Assembly (NCBI RefSeq): GCF_003931875.1
Contig: NZ_CP034245.1
Coordinates: forward strand, 62,001-126,000
DNA from: Microbacterium sp. 10M-3C3
GTDB taxonomy: Bacteria; Actinomycetota; Actinomycetes; Actinomycetales; Microbacteriaceae
DNA length: 64,000 nucleotides
Direction of reading: 5' to 3'
This document shows positions 18,733-27,701 of this stretch, in pieces. The number at the start of each line of letters is the position of its first letter. Positions within the stretch are counted from its first letter, which is position 1. A program made the translations under genes and the position numbers. The notes beneath the pieces were generated by a model. That model worked only from the letters and a program-made list of their open reading frames with translations, did not search any database and was not told where the DNA came from.

Positions 18733-19673
18733 CAGTAGGTCACCGCCCGGCGGCGCTGCCAGCCGTACTGCACCATCGAGAGGATGAAGACGAAGATCAG
18801 CAGGACGAACGAGATCGCGGATGCGTAGCCGAAGCGCAACTCCTGGAACCCTTCACGGTAGATGAGCATGACGAGGGTCTCGGTCGTGAAGAAGGGACCG
18901 CCCCGCGTCATCACATAGATCTGATCGAACGCCTGCAGCGTCGCGATGAGGGCGAGCACCGAGACGAGGAGCGTCTGGTTGCTCAGCAGCGGGAGCGTGA
19001 CGTTGCGGAACCGCTGCCACGGGTTCGTCCCGTCGATCTTCGCGGCTTCGTACAGGTCGGCCGGAATCGACTGGAGTCCGGCCAGGTAGATCACCATGTA
19101 GAACCCGACGAACTTCCAGACGCCGACCATCATGACCGCGGGCATCGCGAAGCGCGGGTCGGTGAGCCAGCCCTGCTCCGTGACGATCCCGATCTGGCCG
19201 AGCCAGTAGGACAGCAGCCCGATGTTGGGGTCGAGCAGGAACGACCAGGCGATCGCGATGATTCCCAGGGACACGATGAAGGGCAGGAAGATCGCGGTGC
19301 GCACGAAGGTGCGCCCGAAGAAGGCCTGGTTCAGCATCACCGCGAACAGCAGCGCCAGCACGACCGTCACGGGCGTGACGACGGCCGCGTAGAGGACGGT
19401 GTTCCAGAACGCGTTCCAGAACGCCGGGTCGCTCACGAGCTCGACGTAGTTGTCGAGACCGATGAACTGCGCCGCCTTGATCAGGTTGTAGTCGGTCAGC
19501 GACAGGTACACCGCCTGCGCCATCGGATACAGCGTGAATGCCACCAGCACGATCAGCGACGGTGCGAGGAACATCCAGGCCGTGAGCTGGCGCCGGGACG
19601 CCGGGCCGCGAGCCCGCCGCCGGGGTGCGACGGATGTGCGCGGCTGCGGGGGAGCCACGTCGGTGAGCGTCAT
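18732..19673 (-). CDS. Carbohydrate ABC permease, MalF type
   Basis: The 313-residue protein has six membrane helices and the EAA loop YEAAKIDGTNPWQRFRNVTLPLL. The early sequence SLTDYNLIKAAQFIGLDNYVEL is typical of CUT1 MalF-like subunits. It follows the binding protein by 55 bp and overlaps the MalG-type gene. Confidence 0.95.
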   Translation of the reverse strand: MTLTDVAPPQPRTSVAPRRRARGPASRRQLTAWMFLAPSLIVLVAFTLYPMAQAVYLSLTDYNLIKAAQFIGLDNYVELVSDPAFWNAFWNTVLYAAVVTPVTVVLALLFAVMLNQAFFGRTFVRTAIFLPFIVSLGIIAIAWSFLLDPNIGLLSYWLGQIGIVTEQGWLTDPRFAMPAVMMVGVWKFVGFYMVIYLAGLQSIPADLYEAAKIDGTNPWQRFRNVTLPLLSNQTLLVSVLALIATLQAFDQIYVMTRGGPFFTTETLVMLIYREGFQELRFGYASAISFVLLIFVFILSMVQYGWQRRRAVTY

Positions 19674-19728
19674 TCGAGGTCTCCTTCGATCGTGCGGACC
19701 GGGCTCGTTCGCCCGGTCCGCGCGTTCC

Positions 19729-21054
19729 TCACTTGTCGAGCTCGGCCTGGACCTTCTCGGAGGCCGCGGAGAAGAGCTCCTCGACGGTGCCCTGTCCGTT
19801 CAGCGCCTTCTGCAGCGTCGGCCAGAAGATGGTCTCGCCGATCGTTCCGCCCGCAGCGACGCCGGCGAGCAGGATCTTCGAGCGGTCCACGACATCCGCC
19901 GCTCCGAAGACGGCCGGGTACGGGCTCGAGGTGACCTGGTCCGCGACGTCGGCGCGGTTCGGCGGGAAGCCGGAGCCGCTCGACCACGTGATCTGACCCT
20001 CCTTCGAGTTCCAGTACTTGAAGAACTGGTAGGCGGCCTGCTTGGTCGCGTCATCCGCGCCCGAGGTGATGCCCATCGACACGACGTCGGCGAGGATCGC
20101 ATCGCTGTCGGGCCCCGCGGGCGGAGCCGCGATGCCGTAGTTCAGGCCGGCCTCGTCGAAGCCCGTCGTCATCCACGGCCCGACGATCTCGGTCGCCGCC
20201 TTGCCGGTCGTGAACAGCTTGTCGGCGTCGGCGCCCGAGAGTCCGAGCGGGGAGGCCTTCTGGTTCTTCACGAGATCGACCCAGAAGTCGAGGGCCTCGA
20301 TGCTCGCCGGTTCGCCGAGCATCGAGGTCTTGCCGTCATCCGAGACGACGCCGCCTCCTGTGCCCCAGGGCAGCGACATGAAGACGGGGACCGTCTCGTG
20401 GTCGCCGAGTGCCGTCGCGTACTGCTCGGGCTTGCCGTCGCCGTTGTCGTCGACGGTCAGCTGAGGAACCATGGCCGCGAACTCGTCCCACGTGGTGGGA
20501 GGGGCTTCGGGATCGAGCCCGGCGGCTTCGAAGAGATCCTTGTTGTAATACATCATCATCGGCGTGAAGTTGACGGGGACGCCGTAGTTGACCCCGTCGA
20601 AGACCGACGCCTCGATGGCGGCCGGAGCAAGCGCCGCGGAGTCGTTCGCGGAGTCCTCGTAGTAGTCGTCGACGCCCTCGAACATGCCCTGCTGCGCGAA
20701 CTGCGGCATACGACCGGCCGACATCGCGATGATGTCGGGACCGTCGTTGCCCGCCACGGCGGTGAGCACCTTCTGGTATAGCGTGTCCCAGGGCATGATC
20801 TCGGCCGTGACCTCGACGTCGTCCTGCGACGCGTTGAAGTCGTCGATGACCTGCTGCAGTGCGGGCCCGTCGGGTCCGGTGAAGCCGTTCCAGAAGGTGA
20901 GCGAGACCTTGCCGTCGGCGCTGCCGCCGTCCTCGCCGCCCCCGCTGCCCTGGCCTGCGCAGCCGCTCAGAGCGAGCGCGAGGAGTCCCGCTCCGACCAC
21001 CGCCACCCGGATCCCGCGCACGCGGCGAGACCGGAACCAGTGCTGTGTCTTCAT
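19729..21054 (-). CDS. Sugar-binding lipoprotein of an ABC importer
   Basis: The 441-residue solute-binding protein has a basic N-terminus, a hydrophobic segment and a lipobox LSGC at about residues 29-32, so it is anchored outside the membrane. The mature part starts with a Gly/Ser linker followed by KVSLTFWNGFTGPDGPALQQ, typical of CUT1 family 1 binding proteins. It is first in the operon, after an AAGGGAAG ribosome binding site, and its promoter lies within the LacI operator region. The bound sugar is unknown. Confidence 0.94.
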   Translation of the reverse strand: MKTQHWFRSRRVRGIRVAVVGAGLLALALSGCAGQGSGGGEDGGSADGKVSLTFWNGFTGPDGPALQQVIDDFNASQDDVEVTAEIMPWDTLYQKVLTAVAGNDGPDIIAMSAGRMPQFAQQGMFEGVDDYYEDSANDSAALAPAAIEASVFDGVNYGVPVNFTPMMMYYNKDLFEAAGLDPEAPPTTWDEFAAMVPQLTVDDNGDGKPEQYATALGDHETVPVFMSLPWGTGGGVVSDDGKTSMLGEPASIEALDFWVDLVKNQKASPLGLSGADADKLFTTGKAATEIVGPWMTTGFDEAGLNYGIAAPPAGPDSDAILADVVSMGITSGADDATKQAAYQFFKYWNSKEGQITWSSGSGFPPNRADVADQVTSSPYPAVFGAADVVDRSKILLAGVAAGGTIGETIFWPTLQKALNGQGTVEELFSAASEKVQAELDK

Positions 21055-21069
21055 TGATCTTCCCTTCTA

Positions 21070-21083
21070 GTTCAACGTTGAAC
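21070..21083. promoter_or_regulatory. LacI-type operator O1 (perfect palindrome)
   Basis: GTTCAACGTTGAAC is a perfect 14-bp palindrome with the central CG typical of LacI operators. It is 16 bp upstream of the binding-protein ATG, downstream of the inferred minus-strand promoter, where bound repressor would block elongation. Confidence 0.8.
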
Positions 21084-21099
21084 GAACCGGATGAGATCT

Positions 21100-21129
21100 G
21101 TTATACCTGAACCGGTAATCGTTGAACAA
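21100..21129 (-). promoter_or_regulatory. Inferred promoter of the first sugar operon
   Basis: On the minus strand, TTGTTC (21124-21129) and TATAAC (21100-21105) are spaced by 18 bp and precede the binding-protein gene. The upstream half overlaps operator O2, consistent with repression by the divergent LacI protein. Confidence 0.55.
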
Positions 21130-21153
21130 GACCCGAGTTGGTAATCGTTGAAC
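21114..21153. promoter_or_regulatory. LacI-type operators O2 and O3 (direct repeat)
   Basis: The 14-mer GGTAATCGTTGAAC occurs twice, at 21114-21127 and 21140-21153, with a 26-bp period. Each copy matches 11 of 14 positions of the O1 palindrome and keeps its CGTTGAAC half. O2 overlaps the -35 region of the minus-strand promoter, and O3 lies before the lacI-type gene, suggesting autoregulation. Confidence 0.75.
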
Positions 21154-21209
21154 GAAGAACGGCGGTGTGCCACTGTGGGTCACCACGAATCGAAGGCGAT
21201 GGGATCGAT

Positions 21210-22214
21210 GTGAGCAGGACGACGCTGAAGGATGTCGCCGAGCGCGTCGGCGTGTCCGCCAAGACGGTCTCCAATGTCGTCAACGGCACCGGGTGGGTCA
21301 CCGACGAGCTGAAGGATCGCGTCCGCGCGGCCATCGTCGAGCTCGGCTATCGCCCGAACGTCGCGGCCCGGAACCTTCGCAGCGGCAGATCCGGGATGAT
21401 CGCCGTCGCCTTGCCCGATCTCGGCCAGCCGTACTTCGCCGAGCTCGCGTCCGACCTGGTCCGCGCAGCGCAGGAGCGGTCGATCACGGTGCTGGTGAAT
21501 CAGACGGATGGTCGCGAAGACGTCGAGCGTCGCATCGCCGAGGGCATCGACATGCCCATCATCGACGGCCTGATCCTGAGCCCGCTCGCCCTCACCGCCG
21601 CGGACCTCCAGCATCGCGTCGACCCGACCCCGCTGATCCTCCTCGGCGAGCACGTCGGGGAGTCGGCGCTGCCGCATGTCACGGTGGACAACACCGCGGC
21701 CGCCCGCGCCGCCGTCGAACACCTGCTCGGTCTGGGGCGACGCAGGATCGCCGCGATCGGCGCGCAGGAGCACGGTCCCAATGAGACGGCCGTGCTGCGC
21801 CTGTCGGGCTATCGGCAGGCGCTCGCCGGCGCGGGGATCGCCTTCGACCCGGCCCTCGTCGGTCCTGTCGAGAGCTATCAGCGCGCTGACGGCGCGCGAG
21901 CGGCCGAAGCGCTTCTCGACGCCGGCGTCGAGTTCGATGCGATCTTCGCCTTCAACGACCTGCTCGCGTTGAGCGCCATGCACGTGCTGGTATCGCGCGG
22001 TGTGCGCGTGCCCGAGCAGGTGGCCGTCATCGGGTTCGACGACATCGACGAGGCGAGCTACAGCACGCCGACGCTCAGCTCGGTCGCGCCGGACACTCTC
22101 GCTCTCGCCCGCACGGCCATCGATCTGCTGAGCGCCGATCCGCCCGCGCGGGGCGTCCATTCGATCCCGTTCACGATCGCCCACCGGGCGAGCACCGAAG
22201 GAGCTGCGCTGTGA
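21210..22214 (+). CDS. LacI-family transcriptional regulator
   Basis: The 334-residue repressor begins VSRTTLKDVAERVGVSAKTV, a canonical LacI HTH, followed by hinge residues NVAARNLRSG and a periplasmic-binding-like sugar domain. I chose GTG 21210 because the earlier TTG (21138) lies inside operator O3. It probably controls both the divergent importer operon and its own operon with the GH2 gene. Confidence 0.94.
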   Translation: MSRTTLKDVAERVGVSAKTVSNVVNGTGWVTDELKDRVRAAIVELGYRPNVAARNLRSGRSGMIAVALPDLGQPYFAELASDLVRAAQERSITVLVNQTDGREDVERRIAEGIDMPIIDGLILSPLALTAADLQHRVDPTPLILLGEHVGESALPHVTVDNTAAARAAVEHLLGLGRRRIAAIGAQEHGPNETAVLRLSGYRQALAGAGIAFDPALVGPVESYQRADGARAAEALLDAGVEFDAIFAFNDLLALSAMHVLVSRGVRVPEQVAVIGFDDIDEASYSTPTLSSVAPDTLALARTAIDLLSADPPARGVHSIPFTIAHRASTEGAAL

Positions 22215-23995
22215 CCTCGATCCCGCTGCCGATCGCCTCCCGCCAGGAAGGCGACCACCCGCGCCCGCAGCTGCTCCGCGAGCGCTGGACGGACCTCACC
22301 GGACCCTGGGATTTCGCCCTGGGCGCCCCTGAGGCCGCGCCCGGAGATGTGGTCTTCGATCGGACCATCCTCGTTCCGTTCCCGCCCGAGTCCACGGCCT
22401 CCGGCCTGGGTGAGGAGGGGAGGATCCACTCGGTCTGGTACCGGCGGACCTTCGGCCGGCAGGAGCTGCAGGCGGCCGGTCTCTCGGAGGAGGGGCGTCT
22501 CCTGCTGCATTTCGGCGCCGTGGACTGGGAGGCGACGGTGTGGGTGAATGGCGTCACGGTGGCGACGCACCGCGGCGGACAGTCGCCGTTCAGTGCGGAT
22601 GTGACGCACGCCCTTCGGGCGGACGGTGACAACGAGATCGTCGTGCACGCGGTCGACGACCCCGAGGATGTCTCGATCCTGCGGGGGAAGCAGGACTGGC
22701 GCGAACAGCCGCACGCGATCTGGTACCACCGCACGACGGGCATCTGGCAGCCCGTGTGGCTCGAGGTCGTGCCGAAGACATCCGTCGCCGCGCTGACCTG
22801 GTCGACCGACATCCCCTCCGCCGGCGTCGAACTGGATGTGGAGATCGCCGGCGAGATCGATGACGAGACGTGGCTGCACGTCGAGCTCTTCCACGAGGGC
22901 GAGCTCCTCTCCGAGACGCGCACGCGAGTGCTGTCGCGATTCGAGTCGGCGCGGATGCGACTTCCGCGGCAGACGAACGGACAGCAGCATGAGGAGCTGC
23001 TGTGGAGCCCGGAGCATCCGACGCTCATCGACGCCACCGTGCGTCTGGAGACCCGCTCGAGCGCGGATGCGGTGGCGAGCTACTTCGGTATCCGGTCGGT
23101 GGCCGCGGTGGGCGCCGCCTTCCTGCTCAACGACCGGCCCGTCAAGCTGCGCGCCGTGCTCGCCCAGAATTACTGGCCGCAGTCGCACCTCGCCGCCCCG
23201 AGCGCAGCGGCGCTGCGGCGTGAGGTGGAGCTCATCCGCGAACTCGGCTTCAACACCGCGCGGGTGCACCAGAAGGCGGAGGACCCCCGGTTCCTCTATT
23301 GGGCCGACCGCCTCGGGCTCATGGTGTGGGCCGAGACGGCCAATGCGTACGCCTTCGACCGACGCGCCGCATCCACCCTCATGACCGAGTGGATGAGTCT
23401 CGTCGAGCGTGACACGTCGCACCCCAGCGTCATCGTGTGGGTGCCGCTCAACGAGAGCTGGGGGGTGCAGCACATCGCCCACGACGAGCGCCAGCGCGCC
23501 CTGAGCAGGTCGGTGTCGGACATGACGCGGGCGCTCGACGGCACCCGGCCGGTGATCTCGAACGACGGCTGGGAGCACACGGACTCCGACATCTGGACCA
23601 TTCACGACTATGAGGCCGACCCGGCCGTTCTCGCCGAGCGCTACGGATCCATCGCCGCGGTCGAGGCGATGATCCACGGTTTCGGGCCCGCGGGCCGGCG
23701 CATCGCGGTCGACGCGGATCGCGGCCGCAAGCCGGTCATGCTGACCGAGTTCGGCGGTGTGAGCCTGCGCCCCGACAACGGGCAGGACTGGGGGTATTCG
23801 ACAGCCGAGACCCCGGCGGACTTCGGTGACCGGGTGTGCGGGCTGATCCGCGCGGCTGACGGCGCCGCGCCCCTCAGCGGCTTCTGTTACACGCAGCTCA
23901 CCGACACCGGTCAGGAGACCAACGGCCTGCTGTACGACGACCGCACTCCCAAGGTGCCGATCGCCGACATCCGCGCCGCCGTCCTCGGCGAGTAG
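22211..23995 (+). CDS. Glycoside hydrolase family 2 enzyme
   Basis: The 594-residue protein has an N-terminal galactose-binding-like domain (about 25-190; GPWDFALG, WYRRTF), an Ig-like middle domain and a TIM barrel from about 290. The acid/base is Glu415 in VPLNESWG and the nucleophile Glu513 in MLTEFGGV. Length and motifs fit short GH2 enzymes (beta-glucuronidase/galactosidase-like); the sugar specificity is not decidable by eye. No signal peptide, so it acts in the cytosol on imported substrate. GTG 22211 overlaps the lacI stop by 4 nt. Confidence 0.9.
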   Translation: MTSIPLPIASRQEGDHPRPQLLRERWTDLTGPWDFALGAPEAAPGDVVFDRTILVPFPPESTASGLGEEGRIHSVWYRRTFGRQELQAAGLSEEGRLLLHFGAVDWEATVWVNGVTVATHRGGQSPFSADVTHALRADGDNEIVVHAVDDPEDVSILRGKQDWREQPHAIWYHRTTGIWQPVWLEVVPKTSVAALTWSTDIPSAGVELDVEIAGEIDDETWLHVELFHEGELLSETRTRVLSRFESARMRLPRQTNGQQHEELLWSPEHPTLIDATVRLETRSSADAVASYFGIRSVAAVGAAFLLNDRPVKLRAVLAQNYWPQSHLAAPSAAALRREVELIRELGFNTARVHQKAEDPRFLYWADRLGLMVWAETANAYAFDRRAASTLMTEWMSLVERDTSHPSVIVWVPLNESWGVQHIAHDERQRALSRSVSDMTRALDGTRPVISNDGWEHTDSDIWTIHDYEADPAVLAERYGSIAAVEAMIHGFGPAGRRIAVDADRGRKPVMLTEFGGVSLRPDNGQDWGYSTAETPADFGDRVCGLIRAADGAAPLSGFCYTQLTDTGQETNGLLYDDRTPKVPIADIRAAVLGE

Positions 23996-24006
23996 CCGCG
24001 CGCGTA

Positions 24007-24040
24007 CCCCCGTTCCCGCGGTCCCCGGGCAACGGCGGGG
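24007..24040. terminator. Hairpin between convergent GH2 and GntR genes
   Basis: CCCCCGTT at 24007-24014 can pair with AACGGCGGGG at 24031-24040 with a small bulge. It lies in the 48-bp gap between two convergent stops, so it may serve both directions. There is no U-run. Confidence 0.45.
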
Positions 24041-24043
24041 TGA

Positions 24044-24751
24044 CTAGACCTCGTCGTCCTGCTCGGAGGCGAGAGAGCGCTCGAAGGAGCGCTCGCCATG
24101 CACAGCGAGCTCGGCGAGCGCGGCGACCGGATCTCCCTGCTCCACCAACTCCAGCAGGTGCCGGTGCCGCGCAACGTGCTCGTTCAGACCCTCGTAGAAG
24201 CGCTCGCGCGCGATGAGGTTCCTGGCCATGCAGAAGAGGATCCGCTGCTGGACGGACGCGTAGATCGACTCGAGCAGCGAGTTGCCGGCGATGTGGATGA
24301 GTGCGGAGTGGAAAGCGTACCCCGCTTGGACCAGAGAGCCCCGGTCCTCGTCACGGGCGCACCGCTCCATCTCCGTCAGTGCGGCGCGGGCGGGCTCCAG
24401 CCATTCCTCGTTCTTCACGGGTATCCCGGATTCGAAGGCCAGACGCTCGAGCGCCGACCGTACCGTCAGGATCTCGTGGACGTCCTGCGCAGTGAAGGTG
24501 CGAACAACGGTGCCGCGCCGCGGCCGACGGTCGATCAGGCCCTCGTTCTCGAGAAGGCGCAGTGCCTCGCGGAGGGGAGGCCGGCTGATGTCGAGCTCCT
24601 CGGTGAGTCGCTCCTCAATGAGCCGCTCTCCGGGCTCGTACTCGCCGGCAAGGATCTTCTTGCGGATCTCCTCCGCGGCCATCATCACGAGGCTGGGAAC
24701 GCGATCGCCGCCCACCGGCCGCAGCGGAACGTACCCGGATGCGCTCGCCAT
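24044..24751 (-). CDS. GntR-family regulator with FCD domain
   Basis: The 235-residue protein has a winged HTH (LIEERLTEELDISRPPLREALRLLENEGLI, about 45-75) followed by an FCD ligand domain with metal-site residues typical of FadR/VanR (HSALIHIAGN, HVARHRHLLE, HGERSF). Such regulators sense organic acids or CoA esters. It is divergent from the twelve-gene catabolic operon and follows GGAGG at good spacing. Confidence 0.93.
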   Translation of the reverse strand: MASASGYVPLRPVGGDRVPSLVMMAAEEIRKKILAGEYEPGERLIEERLTEELDISRPPLREALRLLENEGLIDRRPRRGTVVRTFTAQDVHEILTVRSALERLAFESGIPVKNEEWLEPARAALTEMERCARDEDRGSLVQAGYAFHSALIHIAGNSLLESIYASVQQRILFCMARNLIARERFYEGLNEHVARHRHLLELVEQGDPVAALAELAVHGERSFERSLASEQDDEV

Positions 24752-24828
24752 GTGTGCCTCCTTGCCGCAGGCGTCGTATTCGGAGTATAGGGACCGACGT
24801 TGGACTACTGCATCTTGTAAATTGAATC

Positions 24829-24838
24829 TTGTAGACAA
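24829..24838. promoter_or_regulatory. Likely GntR/FCD operator
   Basis: TTGTAGACAA has the TTGT-NN-ACAA dyad seen in FadR-subfamily operators. A partial copy of its left flank, ATCTTGT, occurs at both 24812-24818 and 24826-24832. The region is AT-rich, between the divergent regulator and the catabolic operon. Confidence 0.6.
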
Positions 24839-24896
24839 TAGAATAGCGCTACCGGCGGATATCGCCGCCGGTTCTCGAGGATGAGAAAGGACGAGG

Positions 24897-25751
24897 ATGT
24901 CGGGCGAACGAACCGCGATCGGGTTTGTCGGGTTGGGCAACCTGGGCATGGGCATGGCCTCACGCCTGCTCGAGGCGGGCTTTGCCGTCGTCGGATCGGA
25001 TCGGGACGAGTCGCGACTACGGACGCTGGAAGCCGCAGGCGGCCGGCGCGGAGATCTCGACTCCGTCTTCACCTGCGAGATCGTCTGCGTCGTGACGCCC
25101 GACGAGGCGCCGGTCGCGGAGTACTTCGAGGGGCGTACCGCTTCGCCGGGCGTGCGGACCGTGCTCCTGCACAGCACGGTCCTCCCCGCGCACGCCCACG
25201 AGCTGGCCCGCACCCTTGCCGCCGTCGGCGCAACCCTCGTCGAGGCGCCCGTGAGCGGCGGCCCCGACGCTGCGCGCCGCGGCCAGCTCACCGTGCTGCT
25301 GGGCGGCTCCGCCGAGGCGGTGGCCGCCGTCGACGACGTCCTGACTGCACTCGCCTCGCGCAGCTTCGCGCTGGGCGAGGTGGGAGCCGCCTCCGCCACG
25401 AAGCTCGCCAACCAGCTTCTGATGCTCGCCGCCGTGCAGGCGGCGCACGAGGCGCTGGAGCTCACCGACGCCTTCCGCGTAGATCGCTCGGCGGCACTGG
25501 AGGCGATCTCGGCGGCGACCGGCGACACCTGGGTCGGCCGCAACTGGGGGTTCTTCGACGCGATCGTGGCGGACTACGACCGGGCGGGCACGCCGTCGGA
25601 TCAGCGTCCGTGGCGCAAGGACCTTCGCGAGTTCGTCGAGGCGGCAGAAGCGGCGCGCATCGACGCGCCCCTCGCCGAGCGGCTGCTCGACACCGTCGGC
25701 GACCGGATCGAGCACGCGGCGCGCACACATCAGCAGGGAGGAACGTCATGA
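24897..25751 (+). CDS. NAD(P)-dependent beta-hydroxyacid dehydrogenase (HIBADH/GarR family)
   Basis: The 284-residue protein has the Rossmann motif GFVGLGNLGMGMASRLLEAG at the N-terminus, the substrate motif PVSGGPDAARRGQL near residue 120 and the catalytic Lys169 in TKLANQLL. Family members reduce tartronate semialdehyde or oxidise 3-hydroxyisobutyrate; the substrate here is unknown. It is the first gene of the operon and its stop overlaps the MalF-type gene (ATGA). Confidence 0.9.
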   Translation: MSGERTAIGFVGLGNLGMGMASRLLEAGFAVVGSDRDESRLRTLEAAGGRRGDLDSVFTCEIVCVVTPDEAPVAEYFEGRTASPGVRTVLLHSTVLPAHAHELARTLAAVGATLVEAPVSGGPDAARRGQLTVLLGGSAEAVAAVDDVLTALASRSFALGEVGAASATKLANQLLMLAAVQAAHEALELTDAFRVDRSAALEAISAATGDTWVGRNWGFFDAIVADYDRAGTPSDQRPWRKDLREFVEAAEAARIDAPLAERLLDTVGDRIEHAARTHQQGGTS

Positions 25752-26707
25752 CCGTTTCATCTACGCTCACGCGGCCCGACGAGGGCCTGGCACCCCCGGC
25801 TGCACCGCGGACGGGGCGGACACGCCGTCGCAACCGGGGATGGGTGGCCTTCGCATTCCTCGCGCCCTGGCTGATCGGGCTGTTCGGGCTCACGCTCGGT
25901 CCGATGCTGTACTCGCTGTACCTGAGCTTCACCGACTACAACCTGCTCGCTCCCGTGGCCAACTGGATCGGCTTCGACAACTACGTGCGGATCTTCACCA
26001 GCGATGCACGGGCGACCCAGTCGATGCTCGTGACGGCGGTCTACGTGCTCGTCGCCGTGCCGTTGATCCTCGTCGTGTCGATGCTCGTCGCGCTGCTGCT
26101 CAACTCGAAGATCCGGTTCCTGAGCGGCTATCGCGCCCTCTTCTACCTGCCCTCGCTCCTCGGCGCCTCGGTGGCCATCGCCGCTCTCTGGCGCGTCATC
26201 TGGGGAGACGAGGGCATCATCAACCAGGTGCTCGGATTCTTCGGCATCGAGCACTCCAGCTGGGTCGGGAGCCCCGACTCCGCGTTGATGACGATCATCG
26301 TCCTGGCGGTGTGGGCGTTCGGCTCGACGATGATCATCTTCCTCGCGGGGCTGCGGCAGGTGCCGCACGAGATGCACGAGGCAGCGCAGGTGGACGGGGC
26401 GGGGCCGGTCCGCCGGTTCTTCTCGATCACGCTGCCGATGATGACGCCGATCATCTTCTTCAACACGCTGATGGTCACCATCAACGCGTTCCAGGCCTTC
26501 ACCCCGGCGTTCGTGATCAGCGGCGGCACGGGCGGGCCCTCCGACTCCACGCTCTTCTACACCCTCTACCTCTACCAGCAGGGCTTCGCCCAGTTGAACA
26601 TGGGCTACGCATCGGCGCTGGCCTGGGTGCTCGTCGCCATCCTCGGCGTCTTCACCGCGCTGTTCTTCTGGAGCTCGAAGTTCTGGGTTCACTACGGAGA
26701 CAAGTGA
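25748..26707 (+). CDS. Carbohydrate ABC permease, MalF type
   Basis: The 319-residue protein has a basic cytosolic N-terminus and six membrane helices, with the EAA loop MHEAAQVDGAGPVRRFFSITLPM. GPMLYSLYLSFTDYN near residue 50 is characteristic. Its ATG overlaps the preceding stop. With the next two genes it forms a CUT1 importer lacking its own ATPase. Confidence 0.95.
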   Translation: MTVSSTLTRPDEGLAPPAAPRTGRTRRRNRGWVAFAFLAPWLIGLFGLTLGPMLYSLYLSFTDYNLLAPVANWIGFDNYVRIFTSDARATQSMLVTAVYVLVAVPLILVVSMLVALLLNSKIRFLSGYRALFYLPSLLGASVAIAALWRVIWGDEGIINQVLGFFGIEHSSWVGSPDSALMTIIVLAVWAFGSTMIIFLAGLRQVPHEMHEAAQVDGAGPVRRFFSITLPMMTPIIFFNTLMVTINAFQAFTPAFVISGGTGGPSDSTLFYTLYLYQQGFAQLNMGYASALAWVLVAILGVFTALFFWSSKFWVHYGDK

Positions 26708-26712
26708 GGACC

Positions 26713-27630
26713 ATGACCACTTCGACCACCACGGAGACGATGACCGTCCCCGCACGTCACCGGCGCTGGAGCGGCGGCATCTATCCGCAGCGACCGACGA
26801 AGAACCGGGTCCTGCGCGGCATCGTCCGCCACACACTGCTCGCCTGCCTGCTGTTCGTCATCCTCTACCCGCTGGTGTGGATGGTGGCGGCATCGTTCCG
26901 TCCGAGCAACGAGGTGTTCACCACGGTGGGTCTCATCGGGAACTCCTTCACGCTCGAGAACTACTCCGCGGGATGGAGCGGCGGACAGATCAACTTCTCC
27001 CGCTACTTCCTCAACTCGACCATCGTCACGGTGCTGACCATCATCGGCACGCTGCTGGCGTGCTCGCTGGCGGCCTACGCCTTCGCCCGTCTCGAGTTCC
27101 CGTTCCGCCGGACGCTCTTCGCCGTGATGCTCGCGACGATGCTGCTCCCGACGCACGTCACGCTCGTTCCGCAGTACATCCTGTTCAACAACCTCGGATG
27201 GGTGAACACGTACTTCCCGCTCGTCGTGCCGCACTGGCTGGGAGTGGAGGCGTTCTACATCTTCCTGATGGTGCAGTTCATCCGGGGACTCCCGCGCGAG
27301 CTCGACGAGAGCGCGCGCATCGACGGCGCGGGGCACTGGCGGATCTTCTCGCGCATCATCATGCCCCTCGCCCTGCCCGCGATCGGCACGACCGCGATGT
27401 TCACGTTCATCGCCAGCTGGAACAACTTCCTCGGGCCCCTGCTCTACCTGAACCGCGACGAACTGAAGACGGTCCCGCTCGGACTGTCGGCGTTCCTCGA
27501 CGCGACCGGGGCCAGCACGTACGGGCCGCTGTTCGCCATGGCGACCCTGTCGCTCGCGCCCATCGTCGGCTTCTTCCTCGTCTCCCAGAAGCTCCTCATC
27601 GAAGGCATCGCGACGACGGGACTCAAATGA
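26713..27630 (+). CDS. Carbohydrate ABC permease, MalG type
   Basis: The 305-residue protein has six membrane helices, the EAA loop LDESARIDGAGHWRIFSRIIMP and the conserved end QKLLIEGIATTGLK. The EAA motif reads DESARIDGAG, within the normal range. It follows the MalF-type gene by 5 bp. Confidence 0.95.
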   Translation: MTTSTTTETMTVPARHRRWSGGIYPQRPTKNRVLRGIVRHTLLACLLFVILYPLVWMVAASFRPSNEVFTTVGLIGNSFTLENYSAGWSGGQINFSRYFLNSTIVTVLTIIGTLLACSLAAYAFARLEFPFRRTLFAVMLATMLLPTHVTLVPQYILFNNLGWVNTYFPLVVPHWLGVEAFYIFLMVQFIRGLPRELDESARIDGAGHWRIFSRIIMPLALPAIGTTAMFTFIASWNNFLGPLLYLNRDELKTVPLGLSAFLDATGASTYGPLFAMATLSLAPIVGFFLVSQKLLIEGIATTGLK

Positions 27631-27701
27631 GCGACGGACTCTTCCTGCCTGCACTCATCCGCCCGGCATCCACGGGCACCTCGAAATCGAAAGGAACGAC
27701 C

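Noticed and set aside
21138..21209. Longer start (TTG) for the LacI regulator
   Set aside because: It falls inside an operator copy and precedes the canonical LacI HTH start by 24 residues of unrelated sequence.
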